Assembly (NCBI RefSeq): GCF_004124235.1
Contig: NZ_CP032487.1
Span: forward strand, 2,542,001-2,606,000
Source of the DNA: Yersinia hibernica
GTDB lineage: Bacteria > Pseudomonadota > Gammaproteobacteria > Enterobacterales > Enterobacteriaceae
DNA length: 64,000 bases
Reading direction: 5' to 3'
This document shows, in pieces, positions 9,451 to 17,548 of this stretch. The notes under the pieces were generated by a model. The model did not search any database and had not been told where the DNA came from. It saw only the letters and a list, made by a program, of their open reading frames with translations. Made by a program: the position numbers and the translations under genes. The first letter of the stretch is position 1, and every line of letters starts with the position of its first letter.

Positions 9451-9948
9451 GATTACAGCCTATTTTTAGGAGAACTACTTTAGAGTAACCAACTGTTTTA
9501 TAACAATCTATTGTTATTTATTCTGTTTGATGTGTAAATCACGATAACAGCAATGATAGTAAATCAGAGCTAATAACAGTGTGTCATATTATTCTATTTT
9601 TACCAGTAAAGTACGTTATAACGGTTGAAAAAAGAAACTCATTAATACCTTGTTTTTACTTATTTTAAATAAGGTGTTTTTTATTTTAACAAATTTAATA
9701 TTGTTTATCGCCATTCAAATAGATAAATATAGCGGTTCATTTTCGTCTTTATCTTAAGGTCACCCATCTCCATCGCCTTATACTTTATAATGTAATAACA
9801 GATTAGATTAATTTAAATAACATATAGCGATTAAATAATTTTTAAATTAACAACGGCCACAACAAGTGAGTATAAGTTGTTATTCATCAAGAATAGACTT
9901 TCTGCATAACGATATTATGCACCACTTGATACCCGTTCTGGGGGGAAT
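9451..9948. other. AT-rich intergenic region without recognised genes
   Basis: About 500 bases separate the divergent cation-efflux gene and the hydrolase gene. The stretch is strongly AT-rich with many short poly-T and poly-A tracts. I see no coding signal, clear hairpin or known RNA in it. It presumably holds the two divergent promoters. Confidence 0.6.
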
Positions 9949-10641
9949 ATGCCGACTAAACTTAATATTTTATTAGTACATGGCGCATGGGCTGATGGTT
10001 CCCAATGGCGGCATATTATTCCTGCCCTGCATGCAATGGGGCATCGGGTTATTGCCATGCAAAACCCATTAACGTCATTGGCGGATGATGTTGAGCGCAC
10101 GATCAAACTCACAGCCGCCTTATATGGACCAACCTTATTAGTCGGCCACTGTTACGGTGGGATGGTCATTACCCAGGCTGGGCATCTACACAATGTCGTG
10201 GGCATGGTTTATCTTGCTGCTTTTGCGCCTGATGCCGGAGAAAGTGTTTCCAGCACATATGCATGGCGCAAGCCACCTGTTGGTGCTGCCTACATCCGCC
10301 CAGATGATAATGGTTTTTTATGGATAGACACTGATAAATACCATGAAAGCCTGTGCCAAGATATTGATGAAACTGAAGCGCTGGTGATGGCTTTGGCGCA
10401 GAAACCTTTAGCGGCTCGTGTTTTTACCGATAAGTCGGCCCAACCCGCTTGGCGGGTCAAACCTTGCTGGTATCAGGTTTCAACACAAGACAGGATGCTG
10501 CCGGTAGAAACGCAACGCGAATTCGCCGAGCGAATTCAGGCAAATAAAGTGATTGAACTGCCCGCAAGCCACGCCGCACATCTCTCACATCCGCAACATA
10601 TTATTGATTTGATTACTGATGCCGTGAATACGGTCAGATAA
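9949..10641 (+). CDS. Alpha/beta hydrolase with Cys at the nucleophile position
   Basis: A 230-residue cytoplasmic alpha/beta hydrolase. The oxyanion-hole segment LLVHGAWADGSQW is near residues 8-20 and the nucleophile elbow is GHCYGG (66-71), with Cys68 where relatives usually have Ser (GHSYGG). A candidate acid is in STQDRMLP and the catalytic His is in SHAAHLSHP near the C-terminus. The closest relatives I recall are the short salicylate-esterase/EstC-like hydrolases. Cys nucleophiles occur in dienelactone hydrolases, so activity is possible but substrate and chemistry are unknown. The start has a GGGGGAA site just upstream. It converges with ompX across a shared terminator. Confidence 0.85.
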   Translation: MPTKLNILLVHGAWADGSQWRHIIPALHAMGHRVIAMQNPLTSLADDVERTIKLTAALYGPTLLVGHCYGGMVITQAGHLHNVVGMVYLAAFAPDAGESVSSTYAWRKPPVGAAYIRPDDNGFLWIDTDKYHESLCQDIDETEALVMALAQKPLAARVFTDKSAQPAWRVKPCWYQVSTQDRMLPVETQREFAERIQANKVIELPASHAAHLSHPQHIIDLITDAVNTVR

Positions 10642-10729
10642 TCTTTCATTTCTGTTCAGCAAGATATGAGCAATATCATTGATATAAATCCCCTGCACCA
10701 TTAATGACATCAGGGTTATTACCGACGAA

Positions 10730-10755
10730 AAAAATCCGCCCGAAAGCGGATTTTT
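10730..10755. terminator. Bidirectional terminator between hydrolase gene and ompX
   Basis: AAAAATCCGC (10730-10739) pairs perfectly with GCGGATTTTT (10746-10755) around a 6-base loop. A-run and T-run flanks make it work for both converging genes. Confidence 0.9.
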
Positions 10756-10809
10756 ATTAGATATAGTATTCACCCTAAAAGATGAATGCTAACTATTCTA
10801 AGCAGTCAC

Positions 10810-11337
10810 TTAGAAAGTGTAACCTACGCCAGCAACCCAAGTACCGACGTCAACGCTACGAATGCGGCTTTGCTCATAAGAAACGTCAAAAGCAACATTT
10901 TGCATTGGGTTGAACTGCAGGCCTGCACCATAAGTGAAGCCATAATCGCTGGTGCTGTTTTTATCACTAGGTGAAGTTGGGTAGTTCTGGCTGAAACGGC
11001 CATAACCCACACCTACCAGACCATAAACGCTCGCCCAATCATTGATACGGTAAGCAGGGCCACCGGTGATTGCGTTGTATTGTGCTTTGTTATAAACAGA
11101 CGCGCTGTCACCGAAGCTGCTTTTTTCAGTGTGAGTGAAAGAGGTGATGTAACCCAGTTGAGAATCACTCCACTCGTAGCGGTACTTCAGGTTAAAACCT
11201 GAAGATTTGTTAGCAACACCTTGATAATCGCTCTGGGCATAACCACCAGAAACGGTGCTTTGACCGGCAAAGGCTGACCCTGCGGTCACTGCTAATACGC
11301 AAGCTGCTACAGCTGAAAGACATGCAATTTTATTCAT
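10810..11337 (-). CDS. ompX: Outer membrane protein OmpX (Ail/Lom family)
   Basis: A 175-residue eight-stranded outer-membrane beta-barrel. A signal peptide ending AGSAFA (about residue 25) precedes the mature start, and the C-terminus ends in the aromatic pattern VAGVGYTF required for barrel assembly. GGPAYRINDWASVYGLVGVGYG and SDYGFTYGAGLQFNPM are hallmark Ail/OmpX strands. Family members contribute to adhesion, serum resistance and envelope stress adaptation. The start at 11337 is used rather than an upstream ATG at 11376 because a GAGGTGG site precedes it and the signal peptide begins MNKIACLSA as in OmpX. It is divergent from rhtA, as in E. coli. Confidence 0.94.
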   Translation of the reverse strand: MNKIACLSAVAACVLAVTAGSAFAGQSTVSGGYAQSDYQGVANKSSGFNLKYRYEWSDSQLGYITSFTHTEKSSFGDSASVYNKAQYNAITGGPAYRINDWASVYGLVGVGYGRFSQNYPTSPSDKNSTSDYGFTYGAGLQFNPMQNVAFDVSYEQSRIRSVDVGTWVAGVGYTF

Positions 11338-11741
11338 AACCACCTCGAAAAACGCAAAATTTTTAAATGAAACCAAAACACCATGAAATTATAACAATAA
11401 ATAGCGTGAAACTCTGCTCATTAATGATTGTCTAATCATTTATTTGGTGTAACAAAGAGTTTCAAGAATCTTTCATCTCATTAATACGCTTACGAATTTT
11501 GGCTATAGTACGCCACTTTGTGACACTCATCACTAAAACTTATTACAGACTATTCTTAATTTACAAGCTCAATAAAACAGCAAAAATAGTGTTTAAAAAC
11601 AGCAATTACAGAAAAAAATTATTTATTTCACCTTTTCCTTAGTGGTAATTATCGCCATCGGTAATTTTTAAACACTCCAGCGACATTTCATTTACACTGG
11701 CAAGGATTGATACCTATTATTTTTCTTTGAGGCGCAAAAGG
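11338..11741. other. Divergent ompX-rhtA promoter region
   Basis: About 400 AT-rich bases separate the ompX and rhtA starts. No reading frame or structured RNA stands out. The region must hold the ompX promoter (with a leader of unknown length) and the rhtA promoter, but I could not pick convincing -35/-10 pairs. Confidence 0.5.
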
Positions 11742-12629
11742 ATGTCTTTGTCTCCTTCATCCAAACATTCACTGCCATTACTGCCCATTTTCTTGCTCGT
11801 GATCGCCATGATATCAATTCAAAGTGGCGCGTCGTTGGCGAAAAGCTTATTTCCACTGGTTGGCGCGCAGGGCATCACGTCATTGCGACTCGGCATTGGA
11901 ACACTGATTCTGTTTATTATCTTTAAACCCTGGCGCATGCGGTTTGAAGCCGGTAACCGGTTACCTTTGCTGATTTATGGCGTGACCTTGGGGGGAATGA
12001 ATTTCCTTTTTTATCTGTCATTAAAAACCGTGCCATTAGGTATTGCCGTGGCATTGGAGTTTACCGGCCCGCTGGCCGTCGCCATGCTATCTTCCCGCCG
12101 TGCGGTCGATTTTATCTGGGTCGGGTTGGCAATTTTGGGTTTATGGTTCTTGCTGCCGCTGGGAAGCAACATCAACTCCATTGATTTATTTGGTGCAGCC
12201 TGTGCGCTGGGGGCCGGTGTCTGCTGGGCGCTTTATATTATTTCAGGGCAAAGAGCCGGTGGGGATCATGGCCCTGGTACTGTGGCAATTGGCTCTCTGA
12301 TTGCGGCGCTGGTTTTTTGCCCCATCGGGGTGGCTTACAATGGCCTAGCGCTGTTCGCCCCGGCAATTCTGCCCGTCGCCTTAGCGGTTGCCATTCTGTC
12401 CACGGCGCTGCCCTACTCACTGGAAATGGTCGCGCTGACCCGTTTACCCACTCGTACATTCGGCACATTGATGAGTTTAGAACCTGCATTAGCGGCGATT
12501 TCCGGGCTGATATTCTTAAATGAACACTTAACATTGATTCAATGGCTGGCACTGGCATCCATTATCAGCGCGTCTATCGGCGCAACTCTGACCATCAAAC
12601 CCAAACCGCAGATTGACCAAATTGCTTGA
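11742..12629 (+). CDS. rhtA: Threonine/homoserine exporter RhtA
   Basis: A 295-residue inner-membrane protein with ten hydrophobic segments and two EamA repeats, matching E. coli RhtA along its length. Examples are IQSGASLAKSLFPLVGA, LEFTGPLAVA, and the late segment LPYSLEMVALTRLPTRTFGT. RhtA exports threonine, homoserine and some other amino acids. The ATG at 11742 follows TTTGAGG nine bases upstream; an in-frame TTG at 11727 is the alternative start. An acetyltransferase gene begins 13 bases after the stop, which suggests co-transcription. The neighbourhood ompX-rhtA is conserved in enterobacteria. Confidence 0.94.
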   Translation: MSLSPSSKHSLPLLPIFLLVIAMISIQSGASLAKSLFPLVGAQGITSLRLGIGTLILFIIFKPWRMRFEAGNRLPLLIYGVTLGGMNFLFYLSLKTVPLGIAVALEFTGPLAVAMLSSRRAVDFIWVGLAILGLWFLLPLGSNINSIDLFGAACALGAGVCWALYIISGQRAGGDHGPGTVAIGSLIAALVFCPIGVAYNGLALFAPAILPVALAVAILSTALPYSLEMVALTRLPTRTFGTLMSLEPALAAISGLIFLNEHLTLIQWLALASIISASIGATLTIKPKPQIDQIA

Positions 12630-12642
12630 ACAGGAGCCGTAA

Positions 12643-13140
12643 ATGGAGATTAGAACTGCAAAACCTGCTGATTTTGCTGAGATTTGGCCCCTCTTTCAGG
12701 CGGTAATTAGTCGTGGTGATACCTACGTCTTTACTCCAGACACCCCTGAACAAGATGCTTATAATTACTGGTTTGCTCCCGGTGTTCGCTGTTTTATCGC
12801 GCTGCATGAACAACATATTGTTGGCATGTATAAATTAATCGATAACCAACGCGGCCTCGGCTCCCACGTCGCCAATGCTTCATTTATGGTTGATGAGCAA
12901 GCTCGCGGATTAGGGGTGGGTAAAGCGCTGGGGCTCCATTGCATTGCACAAGCAACCGCACTGGGCTACCGCGCCATGCAGTTTAATTTTGTCGTCAGCA
13001 CCAACACTTTGGCCATTGCACTGTGGCAAAAATTAGGTTTTGAGATAATCGCCACCCTGCCGGGCGCATTTAACCATCGCGAATTAGGTTATGTTGATGC
13101 CTATGTTATGCATCGAACGCTAGCTCCTCAGCAGGGCTAA
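12643..13140 (+). CDS. GNAT family N-acetyltransferase
   Basis: A 165-residue GCN5-related acetyltransferase. The acetyl-CoA pyrophosphate-binding motif ARGLGVGKALG is near residues 87-97, preceded by the strand SFMVDEQ and followed by the LGY.A.QFN and LWQKLGFEIIATLPGAF pattern common to the phosphinothricin/spermidine-type branch. It would transfer an acetyl group to a small-molecule amine, but the acceptor is unknown. It starts 13 bases after rhtA with an AGGAG site, so it is probably the second gene of that operon. A clear terminator follows. Confidence 0.88.
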   Translation: MEIRTAKPADFAEIWPLFQAVISRGDTYVFTPDTPEQDAYNYWFAPGVRCFIALHEQHIVGMYKLIDNQRGLGSHVANASFMVDEQARGLGVGKALGLHCIAQATALGYRAMQFNFVVSTNTLAIALWQKLGFEIIATLPGAFNHRELGYVDAYVMHRTLAPQQG

Positions 13141-13181
13141 TTACCTTATTCCCCCCTGAAAAAGCGTTATTCGACTACACG

Positions 13182-13215
13182 CCAGCCCGGTTATTTCGCG
13201 GGTTGGTATTTTTTA
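13182..13215 (+). terminator. Terminator after rhtA-GNAT
   Basis: CCAGCCCG (13182-13189) pairs with CGGGTTGG (13199-13206, one G-U pair) around a 9-base loop and is followed by TATTTTTTATTT. It separates the rhtA operon from the FAS1/sigma module. Confidence 0.85.
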
Positions 13216-13237
13216 TTTATTATTTTTCATTTTTTTT

Positions 13238-13266
13238 GCATCCAAAACACTCGGCTGATTCGTATA
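13238..13266 (+). promoter_or_regulatory. Candidate ECF-sigma promoter of the FAS1 gene
   Basis: GCATCC (13238-13243) and CGTATA (13261-13266) are separated by 17 bases, and the second box lies 51 bases before the FAS1 start. The -35 resembles the CCATCC element reported for mycobacterial SigK. The linked ECF sigma factor is also SigK-like, so autoregulation is plausible. Box assignment is by eye. Confidence 0.5.
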
Positions 13267-13316
13267 GGTAGATGTGAGGCAAAACTTCACCTCAACTATC
13301 CTAAAAGGAATACATT

Positions 13317-13877
13317 ATGAAAACGCTGATTCGTACCGCCCTTTGTGCTTCCTTGGTGTTTAGCAGTATTTCTATGGCCGCCATGATGTCCGACACGGTC
13401 ATGGTGGGGGGCGCATCAATGCTGCCAAGCAAAAATATTATTGAGAATGCGGTGAACTCAAAAGACCACACCACCTTGGTGGCCGCAGTGAAAGCCGCCG
13501 GGCTAGTGGATACCCTACAAAGCTCCGGGCCCTTTACCGTGTTCGCGCCCACCAATGCCGCGTTCGCAAAATTGCCCGCCGGTACGGTTGAAAATTTGGT
13601 CAAGCCAGAAAATAAAGCCCTGCTCACTCAAATCCTGACCTATCACGTGGTCGCGGGGAAATACGATATGAAACAACTGGAAAGTAAAATTAAGGCGGGC
13701 GGAGGGACTGCGGAGCTAAAAACTGTTAACGGCCAGCCATTATGGATTATGAATAATGGGCCACATAATATTCAGATTAAAGATGGTCAAGGTAACATCG
13801 CTAATATCAGTACCTATGATGTACAACAGAAAAATGGTGTGATTGATGTGATTGATACGGTTCTGATGCCTAAATAA
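13317..13877 (+). CDS. Secreted fasciclin (FAS1) domain protein
   Basis: A 186-residue protein with a signal peptide (cleavage probably after SMA, near residue 22) and one FAS1 domain spanning about 37-185. The H1-like segment reads GPFTVFAPTNAAFAKLP (near 68-84), followed by LLTQILTYHVVAGKY and the late YDVQQKNGVIDVIDTVLMP, a textbook FAS1 pattern. FAS1 domains usually mediate adhesion or cell-surface interactions; this one should be periplasmic or secreted. The ECF sigma and RskA-like anti-sigma genes follow immediately. In Mycobacterium tuberculosis SigK/RskA control the FAS1 proteins MPT70 and MPT83, so a regulator-target link is likely. An intrinsic terminator lies between this gene and the sigma gene. 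Confidence 0.9.
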   Translation: MKTLIRTALCASLVFSSISMAAMMSDTVMVGGASMLPSKNIIENAVNSKDHTTLVAAVKAAGLVDTLQSSGPFTVFAPTNAAFAKLPAGTVENLVKPENKALLTQILTYHVVAGKYDMKQLESKIKAGGGTAELKTVNGQPLWIMNNGPHNIQIKDGQGNIANISTYDVQQKNGVIDVIDTVLMPK

Positions 13878-13893
13878 AACCCGTCTATACTGG

Positions 13894-13921
13894 GTGCAGT
13901 ATCCCACTGCACGGTTTTTTT
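13894..13921 (+). terminator. Terminator between FAS1 and ECF sigma genes
   Basis: GTGCAGT (13894-13900), loop ATCCC, ACTGCAC (13906-13912) and GG are followed by seven T. The U-tract ends right at the AGGA ribosome site of the sigma gene (start 13934). Partial read-through would give much more FAS1 mRNA than sigma-factor mRNA from the shared promoter. Confidence 0.85.
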
Positions 13922-13933
13922 AGGATTGGCGTA

Positions 13934-14488
13934 ATGAATGAATGTTCTTTGGAACAACAGATTGGACTGATCGAGGCTATTGCTCAGGGCGATCAGTCCG
14001 CTTTTGAAAAACTTTACCGGCTGACATCCCCGCGATTATTTGCAGTCGCCCTGCGCATGTTACGTAACCGAGCACGGGCGGAAGAAGTGTTGCACGACAG
14101 TTTTCTCACAGTCTGGAACCGGGCTGGCAATTACAATGCGCAACTTAGCGCACCACTCACTTGGCTAACCCATATAGTTCGCAATCGCGCTATCGACCTG
14201 ATGCGAGGTTGTGATAATCGCCTACAGACATTGGATGATACCCAAGCCGATGATCTAACTGACGATACCCTGACGCCACTGACACAGTTGCAGCAAGACT
14301 GTGAAGCTAAACAATTAGCAGACTGCCTAATACATCTGCCTGTTGAACAGCGCCAAAGTATTATGTTGGCTTACTATCAAGGGCTGTCTCATGGGGAGAT
14401 ATCGGTTCATTTACAGCAACCTCTGGGGACGATAAAAAGCTGGATACGTCGGGCGCTAGGCCATCTAAAGGACTGTGTAGGCTTATGA
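13934..14488 (+). CDS. ECF RNA polymerase sigma factor, SigK-like
   Basis: A 184-residue sigma-70 family factor of the extracytoplasmic-function type. Region 2 covers about 14-90 and includes DQSAFEKLYRLTSPRLFAVALRM and the AEEVLHDSFLTVWNRA core-binding helix. Region 4 covers about 125-182, with LPVEQRQSIMLAYYQGLSHGEI and the helix-turn-helix LGTIKSWIRRALGHLK. It directs RNA polymerase to a small regulon when released from its anti-sigma factor. Its stop overlaps the anti-sigma start (ATGA), so the two are translationally coupled. The upstream FAS1 gene is the likely target. The resemblance to the SigK group is judged from context and the RskA-like partner. Confidence 0.9.
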   Translation: MNECSLEQQIGLIEAIAQGDQSAFEKLYRLTSPRLFAVALRMLRNRARAEEVLHDSFLTVWNRAGNYNAQLSAPLTWLTHIVRNRAIDLMRGCDNRLQTLDDTQADDLTDDTLTPLTQLQQDCEAKQLADCLIHLPVEQRQSIMLAYYQGLSHGEISVHLQQPLGTIKSWIRRALGHLKDCVGL

Positions 14489-15150
14489 AAAACAGAAGCG
14501 AATATCACTCAGCATTGGCCGCAGAATATGCACTGGGTACCCTGCGCGGGCTAGCTCGCATGCGCTTTGAGCGCAAAGCCCGCCGCGACCCACTGCTGGC
14601 GGCTGATGTGGCCAATTGGCAGCGCCTATTGACCCAACTTGATAATCAACTCACCCCGTTAACGCCCCCTGAACAGGTCTGGAAACGGCTGCAATTACAG
14701 TTACCGCCGCCCAATGTTCGCCACCTTAAACACAACCCCTGGTCTTATGTCGGGTGGGCGGTTGCCGCATGCCTGGCGGCCATATTGCTTATTCCGCGCT
14801 TATTGGTTGAGCCTCCGGCCGCCATTCCCGTCGCGGTGTTGTCAAATAGCCAGCAGAGCACCCAGTGGGTTGTGAGTCTGGAAAAATCAACTCGCAGTTT
14901 AACCTTAACACCACTGAACCCTGTCGCGGTCAGTGACACTCATAGCCTTGAATTATGGAGTATTCCTGCCGGCGAAAAACCCCATTCGCTGGGGTTGTTA
15001 AATACCCAAGGCCCAACACAACTGACGCTGGCTGAAAACCAATTAACCGCCCATTCACTACTGGCGATAAGCTTGGAGCCTCATGGTGGCTCGCCTACCG
15101 GGCAACCGACCGGAGCTGTATTATTCAGCGGGCCATTACAAAATCTGTAA
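14485..15150 (+). CDS. RskA-like membrane anti-sigma factor
   Basis: A 221-residue single-pass membrane protein. The cytoplasmic N-terminal domain (about 1-85) has the AAEYALGTLRGLARMRFERK.RRDPLLAADV pattern of the anti-sigma-K factor family, without the zinc-binding His-Cys-Cys motif of ZAS anti-sigma factors. A transmembrane helix is near 90-108. The periplasmic part (about 110-221) has the LELWSIP..EKPHSLGLL..QGPTQLTL pattern of RskA C-terminal domains. It should hold the sigma factor at the membrane until regulated proteolysis releases it. It overlaps the sigma gene by four bases and is followed 24 bases later by tam. Confidence 0.9.
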   Translation: MKNRSEYHSALAAEYALGTLRGLARMRFERKARRDPLLAADVANWQRLLTQLDNQLTPLTPPEQVWKRLQLQLPPPNVRHLKHNPWSYVGWAVAACLAAILLIPRLLVEPPAAIPVAVLSNSQQSTQWVVSLEKSTRSLTLTPLNPVAVSDTHSLELWSIPAGEKPHSLGLLNTQGPTQLTLAENQLTAHSLLAISLEPHGGSPTGQPTGAVLFSGPLQNL

Positions 15151-15174
15151 ATTATTTTTCTGCGGAGGCCATAG

Positions 15175-15951
15175 ATGCAAGACTGGAACCCTGATTTATA
15201 CCGCCAATTTGAAGCAGAGCGCACCCGCCCCGCTCACGACCTGTTAGCGCGCATTGATGCTATAACACCAAAGCGAATCAGTGATTTAGGATGTGGGCCG
15301 GGCAACTCGACCCAATTGTTGCACCAGCGTTTTCCCCATGCCCATCTTGTCGGCATTGATAATTCGCGCGCCATGTTGCTCAGCGCACAACAGCGCTTAC
15401 CGGATTGTGCTTTCCTCGCGGCGGATATCCGCCAGTGGCAGCCATCAGAGCCACAAGACCTGATTTATGCCAATGCATCATTGCAGTGGCTCACTGACCA
15501 TCAGCAACTTTTCCCTTATCTATTCTCTCAATTGGCTGCCAGCGGGATACTTGCCGTCCAGATGCCGGATAATCTGGATGAACCCAGTCATCGAGCCATG
15601 CGAGAGGTCGCAGAAAATGGCCCATGGCAACAGACGATACAAGAGGCCGGGGCTATACGAGCCAAAGTGCTCAGCGCCAATCAATATTATGATTTACTGG
15701 CCCCTCATGCTGAGCAAGTTGATATCTGGCGAACCACATATTACCACCCGATGCCATCAGCGCAGGCGATTGTTGACTGGCTACGGGCAACCGGTTTACG
15801 GCCTTTTCTTGAAAAATTGACTGAAGCTATGCGATTGGATTTTCTGCAAGATTATCTGGCCATTATTGATGCGGCTTATCCACCGCAAGCTGATGGCCGG
15901 CGCTTACTCGCCTTTCCGCGCTTATTTATTGTTGCTCGCGCCACACAATAA
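15175..15951 (+). CDS. tam: Trans-aconitate 2-methyltransferase
   Basis: A 258-residue class I SAM-dependent methyltransferase. The SAM motif [10 protein letters not shown] is near residues 38-47, followed by GIDNS at the acidic loop and [11 protein letters not shown]. The N-terminus [20 protein letters not shown] and the overall length match Tam, which methylates trans-aconitate, a spontaneous inhibitor derived from cis-aconitate. GCGGAGG stands just before the start. The 24-base gap after the anti-sigma gene permits read-through, but a functional link to that module is not evident. Confidence 0.9.
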   Translation: MQDWNPDLYRQFEAERTRPAHDLLARIDAITPKRISDLGCGPGNSTQLLHQRFPHAHLVGIDNSRAMLLSAQQRLPDCAFLAADIRQWQPSEPQDLIYANASLQWLTDHQQLFPYLFSQLAASGILAVQMPDNLDEPSHRAMREVAENGPWQQTIQEAGAIRAKVLSANQYYDLLAPHAEQVDIWRTTYYHPMPSAQAIVDWLRATGLRPFLEKLTEAMRLDFLQDYLAIIDAAYPPQADGRRLLAFPRLFIVARATQ

Positions 15952-15962
15952 CCTATTGAGTA

Positions 15963-15985
15963 TGCCGGTGAAATTAATTTACCGG
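15963..15985. repeat. Inverted repeat after tam
   Basis: GCCGGT and ACCGGC flank the nearly self-complementary GAAATTAATTT. A long hairpin can form just after the tam stop, but there is no T-run, so it may be a transcript-stabilising hairpin rather than a terminator. Between here and dps the sequence is AT-rich with no gene. Confidence 0.5.
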
Positions 15986-16189
15986 CGTACCATACTGATA
16001 TCCCACAATAAAATAACCAATAGAAAAATTTACTTATATTTTTAAATATAAAAATACATATAAATCATAGTAATAGTTATTACCAATTAGACATAATAAT
16101 AAGAATGATAATATTCTAGTATTGAAACACTAAATGACACTTTAAAACACATTCGTCAGTAAGCTATTTAATTGATAGGCATTATCTGC

Positions 16190-16222
16190 CCTACAAAATT
16201 AAATATCTTTGTTATACTTATC
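16190..16222 (+). promoter_or_regulatory. Putative dps promoter
   Basis: TATACTTA (16213-16220) is a good -10 element about 47 bases before the dps start. No strong -35 lies 17 bases upstream. That pattern suits sigma-S-type promoters and matches the growth-phase control of dps in E. coli. Confidence 0.45.
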
Positions 16223-16266
16223 GCGGTGAAGAAATTGGTAATCAACTCAATAAAGGGATACCTATT

Positions 16267-16770
16267 ATGAGTACAGCAAAACTGGTCAAAGCAAAATCTT
16301 CCGAACTCATCTATACACGTAATGACGTTGATGAACATACTAAGACACTGACGATTAAGCTATTAAACGAGCTAGTTATTCAGTTTATCGATTTATCGCT
16401 TATCACCAAACAAGCACACTGGAATATGCGCGGTGCTAACTTTATCGCGGTTCATGAAATGCTGGATGGTTTTCGCACCGCCATTAATGATCACCTCGAT
16501 ACCTTTGCAGAACGCGCCGTTCAATTAGGCGGGATTGCACTCGGTACTGCACAACTCGTGACGGATAAAACTCCATTGAAGAGCTATCCGACTCATATTC
16601 ATACGGTGCAAGAACACTTAAAAGAGTTAGCAAACAGATATGGCGTCGTCGCGAACTTCGTGCGCAAGGCCATATCAGAAGTCAAAGATGAAGATAGTGC
16701 AGATATGTTTACTGCCGCATCGCGCGACCTTGATAAATTCCTGTGGTTCCTTGAAGCCAATATTGAGTAA
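16267..16770 (+). CDS. dps: DNA-binding ferritin-like protein Dps
   Basis: A 167-residue ferritin-like protein that forms dodecamers, oxidises and stores iron using peroxide, and coats DNA in starvation. The interface ferroxidase residues are visible in KQAHWNMRG and [21 protein letters not shown] (His, His, Asp, Asp, Glu). The Lys-rich N-terminal tail ([18 protein letters not shown]) fits the DNA-binding role. Length and sequence match E. coli Dps (167). An AAAGGGA ribosome site precedes the ATG. Confidence 0.97.
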   Translation: MSTAKLVKAKSSELIYTRNDVDEHTKTLTIKLLNELVIQFIDLSLITKQAHWNMRGANFIAVHEMLDGFRTAINDHLDTFAERAVQLGGIALGTAQLVTDKTPLKSYPTHIHTVQEHLKELANRYGVVANFVRKAISEVKDEDSADMFTAASRDLDKFLWFLEANIE

Positions 16771-16778
16771 TCACCCGT

Positions 16779-16852
16779 ATTACAGCCAATAGATTTCAAG
16801 ATGCAGCCAGGCAGGAACTCAACGCCGCCAATAGACCTGTAATTTGAAAGAT
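16779..16852. repeat. Possible short ERIC-like repeat
   Basis: CAATAGATTTCAAGATGCAG at the left and, on the other strand, TTATCTTTCAAATTACAGGT at the right give similar inverted ends about 70 bases apart. The TTTCAAGATGCAG ends resemble the outer arms of enterobacterial ERIC elements. The core is not convincing, so this may be a diverged or deleted copy. Confidence 0.35.
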
Positions 16853-16895
16853 AATCAGACAGGGCCGGTCTTCCGGCTCTGTTGCCGGAGGTTAT

Positions 16896-17162
16896 ATGGC
16901 AAGCGGATGGGCCGCGGACGGCGCAGTGCAAGATCAGATTGATTCAACCCTGGAAGAGGCTGTTGAACGGGTACGTCTTGCGCTTGGTAAAGGTGAGAGC
17001 GAAAAATATTGTCTGGAATGTGGCCAAGCTATTCCTGACGCGCGGCGAAAAGCGCTGGCTGGTGTTAAATATTGTCTGGCCTGCCAACATGAGTTAGATA
17101 AACAGCAAACCAACCAAGCGGGATATAACCGCCGTGGCAGTAAAGACAGCCAACTGAGATAG
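16896..17162 (+). CDS. ybiI: DksA/TraR-type zinc-finger protein YbiI
   Basis: An 88-residue protein with a four-cysteine zinc finger, CLECG and CLACQ (near 39-43 and 60-64), of the DksA/TraR family. It lacks the long coiled coil of DksA. The sequence MASGWAADGAVQDQID at the start and IPDARRKALAGVKYC match E. coli YbiI, whose function is uncertain. GGAGG lies five bases before the ATG. It sits between dps and glnH, a neighbourhood shared with E. coli. Confidence 0.92.
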   Translation: MASGWAADGAVQDQIDSTLEEAVERVRLALGKGESEKYCLECGQAIPDARRKALAGVKYCLACQHELDKQQTNQAGYNRRGSKDSQLR

Positions 17163-17293
17163 TTCCTCCCTTTTGCCTTCCAGCCCCTTTTCAAACAAAA
17201 ACTCGATACAGTTAACAATATTGTTACATAAACATTGATTATCGATTATTTATTATTGACTCGCGAGTTAATAATAAGTAAATAATTAGATAG

Positions 17294-17344
17294 TTGCACC
17301 ATAATGATATTGCCGCACCATTTTAGGGCCTCATCTTGGTGCAA
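17294..17344 (+). promoter_or_regulatory. Cluster of NtrC-like binding sites upstream of glnH
   Basis: Three phased sequences resemble the NtrC consensus TGCACC-N5-GGTGCA. They are TTGCACCA at 17294-17301 with a poor right arm, CGCACCATTTTAGGGCC at 17314-17330, and CATCTTGGTGCAA at 17332-17344. They lie about 75-120 bases before the sigma-54 element, the usual enhancer spacing. In E. coli glnHPQ is NtrC-activated. Confidence 0.6.
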
Positions 17345-17415
17345 TCAAAGCCAACTAAGTAATGTGCTGCTAATTACTTTGAGAAAAATCTTTATTTTTA
17401 AATAACTTGCATTTC

Positions 17416-17431
17416 TGGCACGATCTTTTCA
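17416..17431 (+). promoter_or_regulatory. Sigma-54 promoter of glnHPQ
   Basis: TGGCACGATCTTTTCA matches the -24/-12 consensus TGGCACG-N4-TTGCA except that the -12 element reads TTTCA. It is 118 bases before the glnH start and resembles the E. coli glnHp2 promoter as I remember it. Confidence 0.65.
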
Positions 17432-17548
17432 TATTGCACCCTGAAATATAAAAATGGATCTCCATGCCCCGCGCGGTTGGCGTTGTAGTTTGGCTGCAAT
17501 ATCAACAACAACGGGTATATCCACAAAAGCACAAAGGAACTCCCACTT

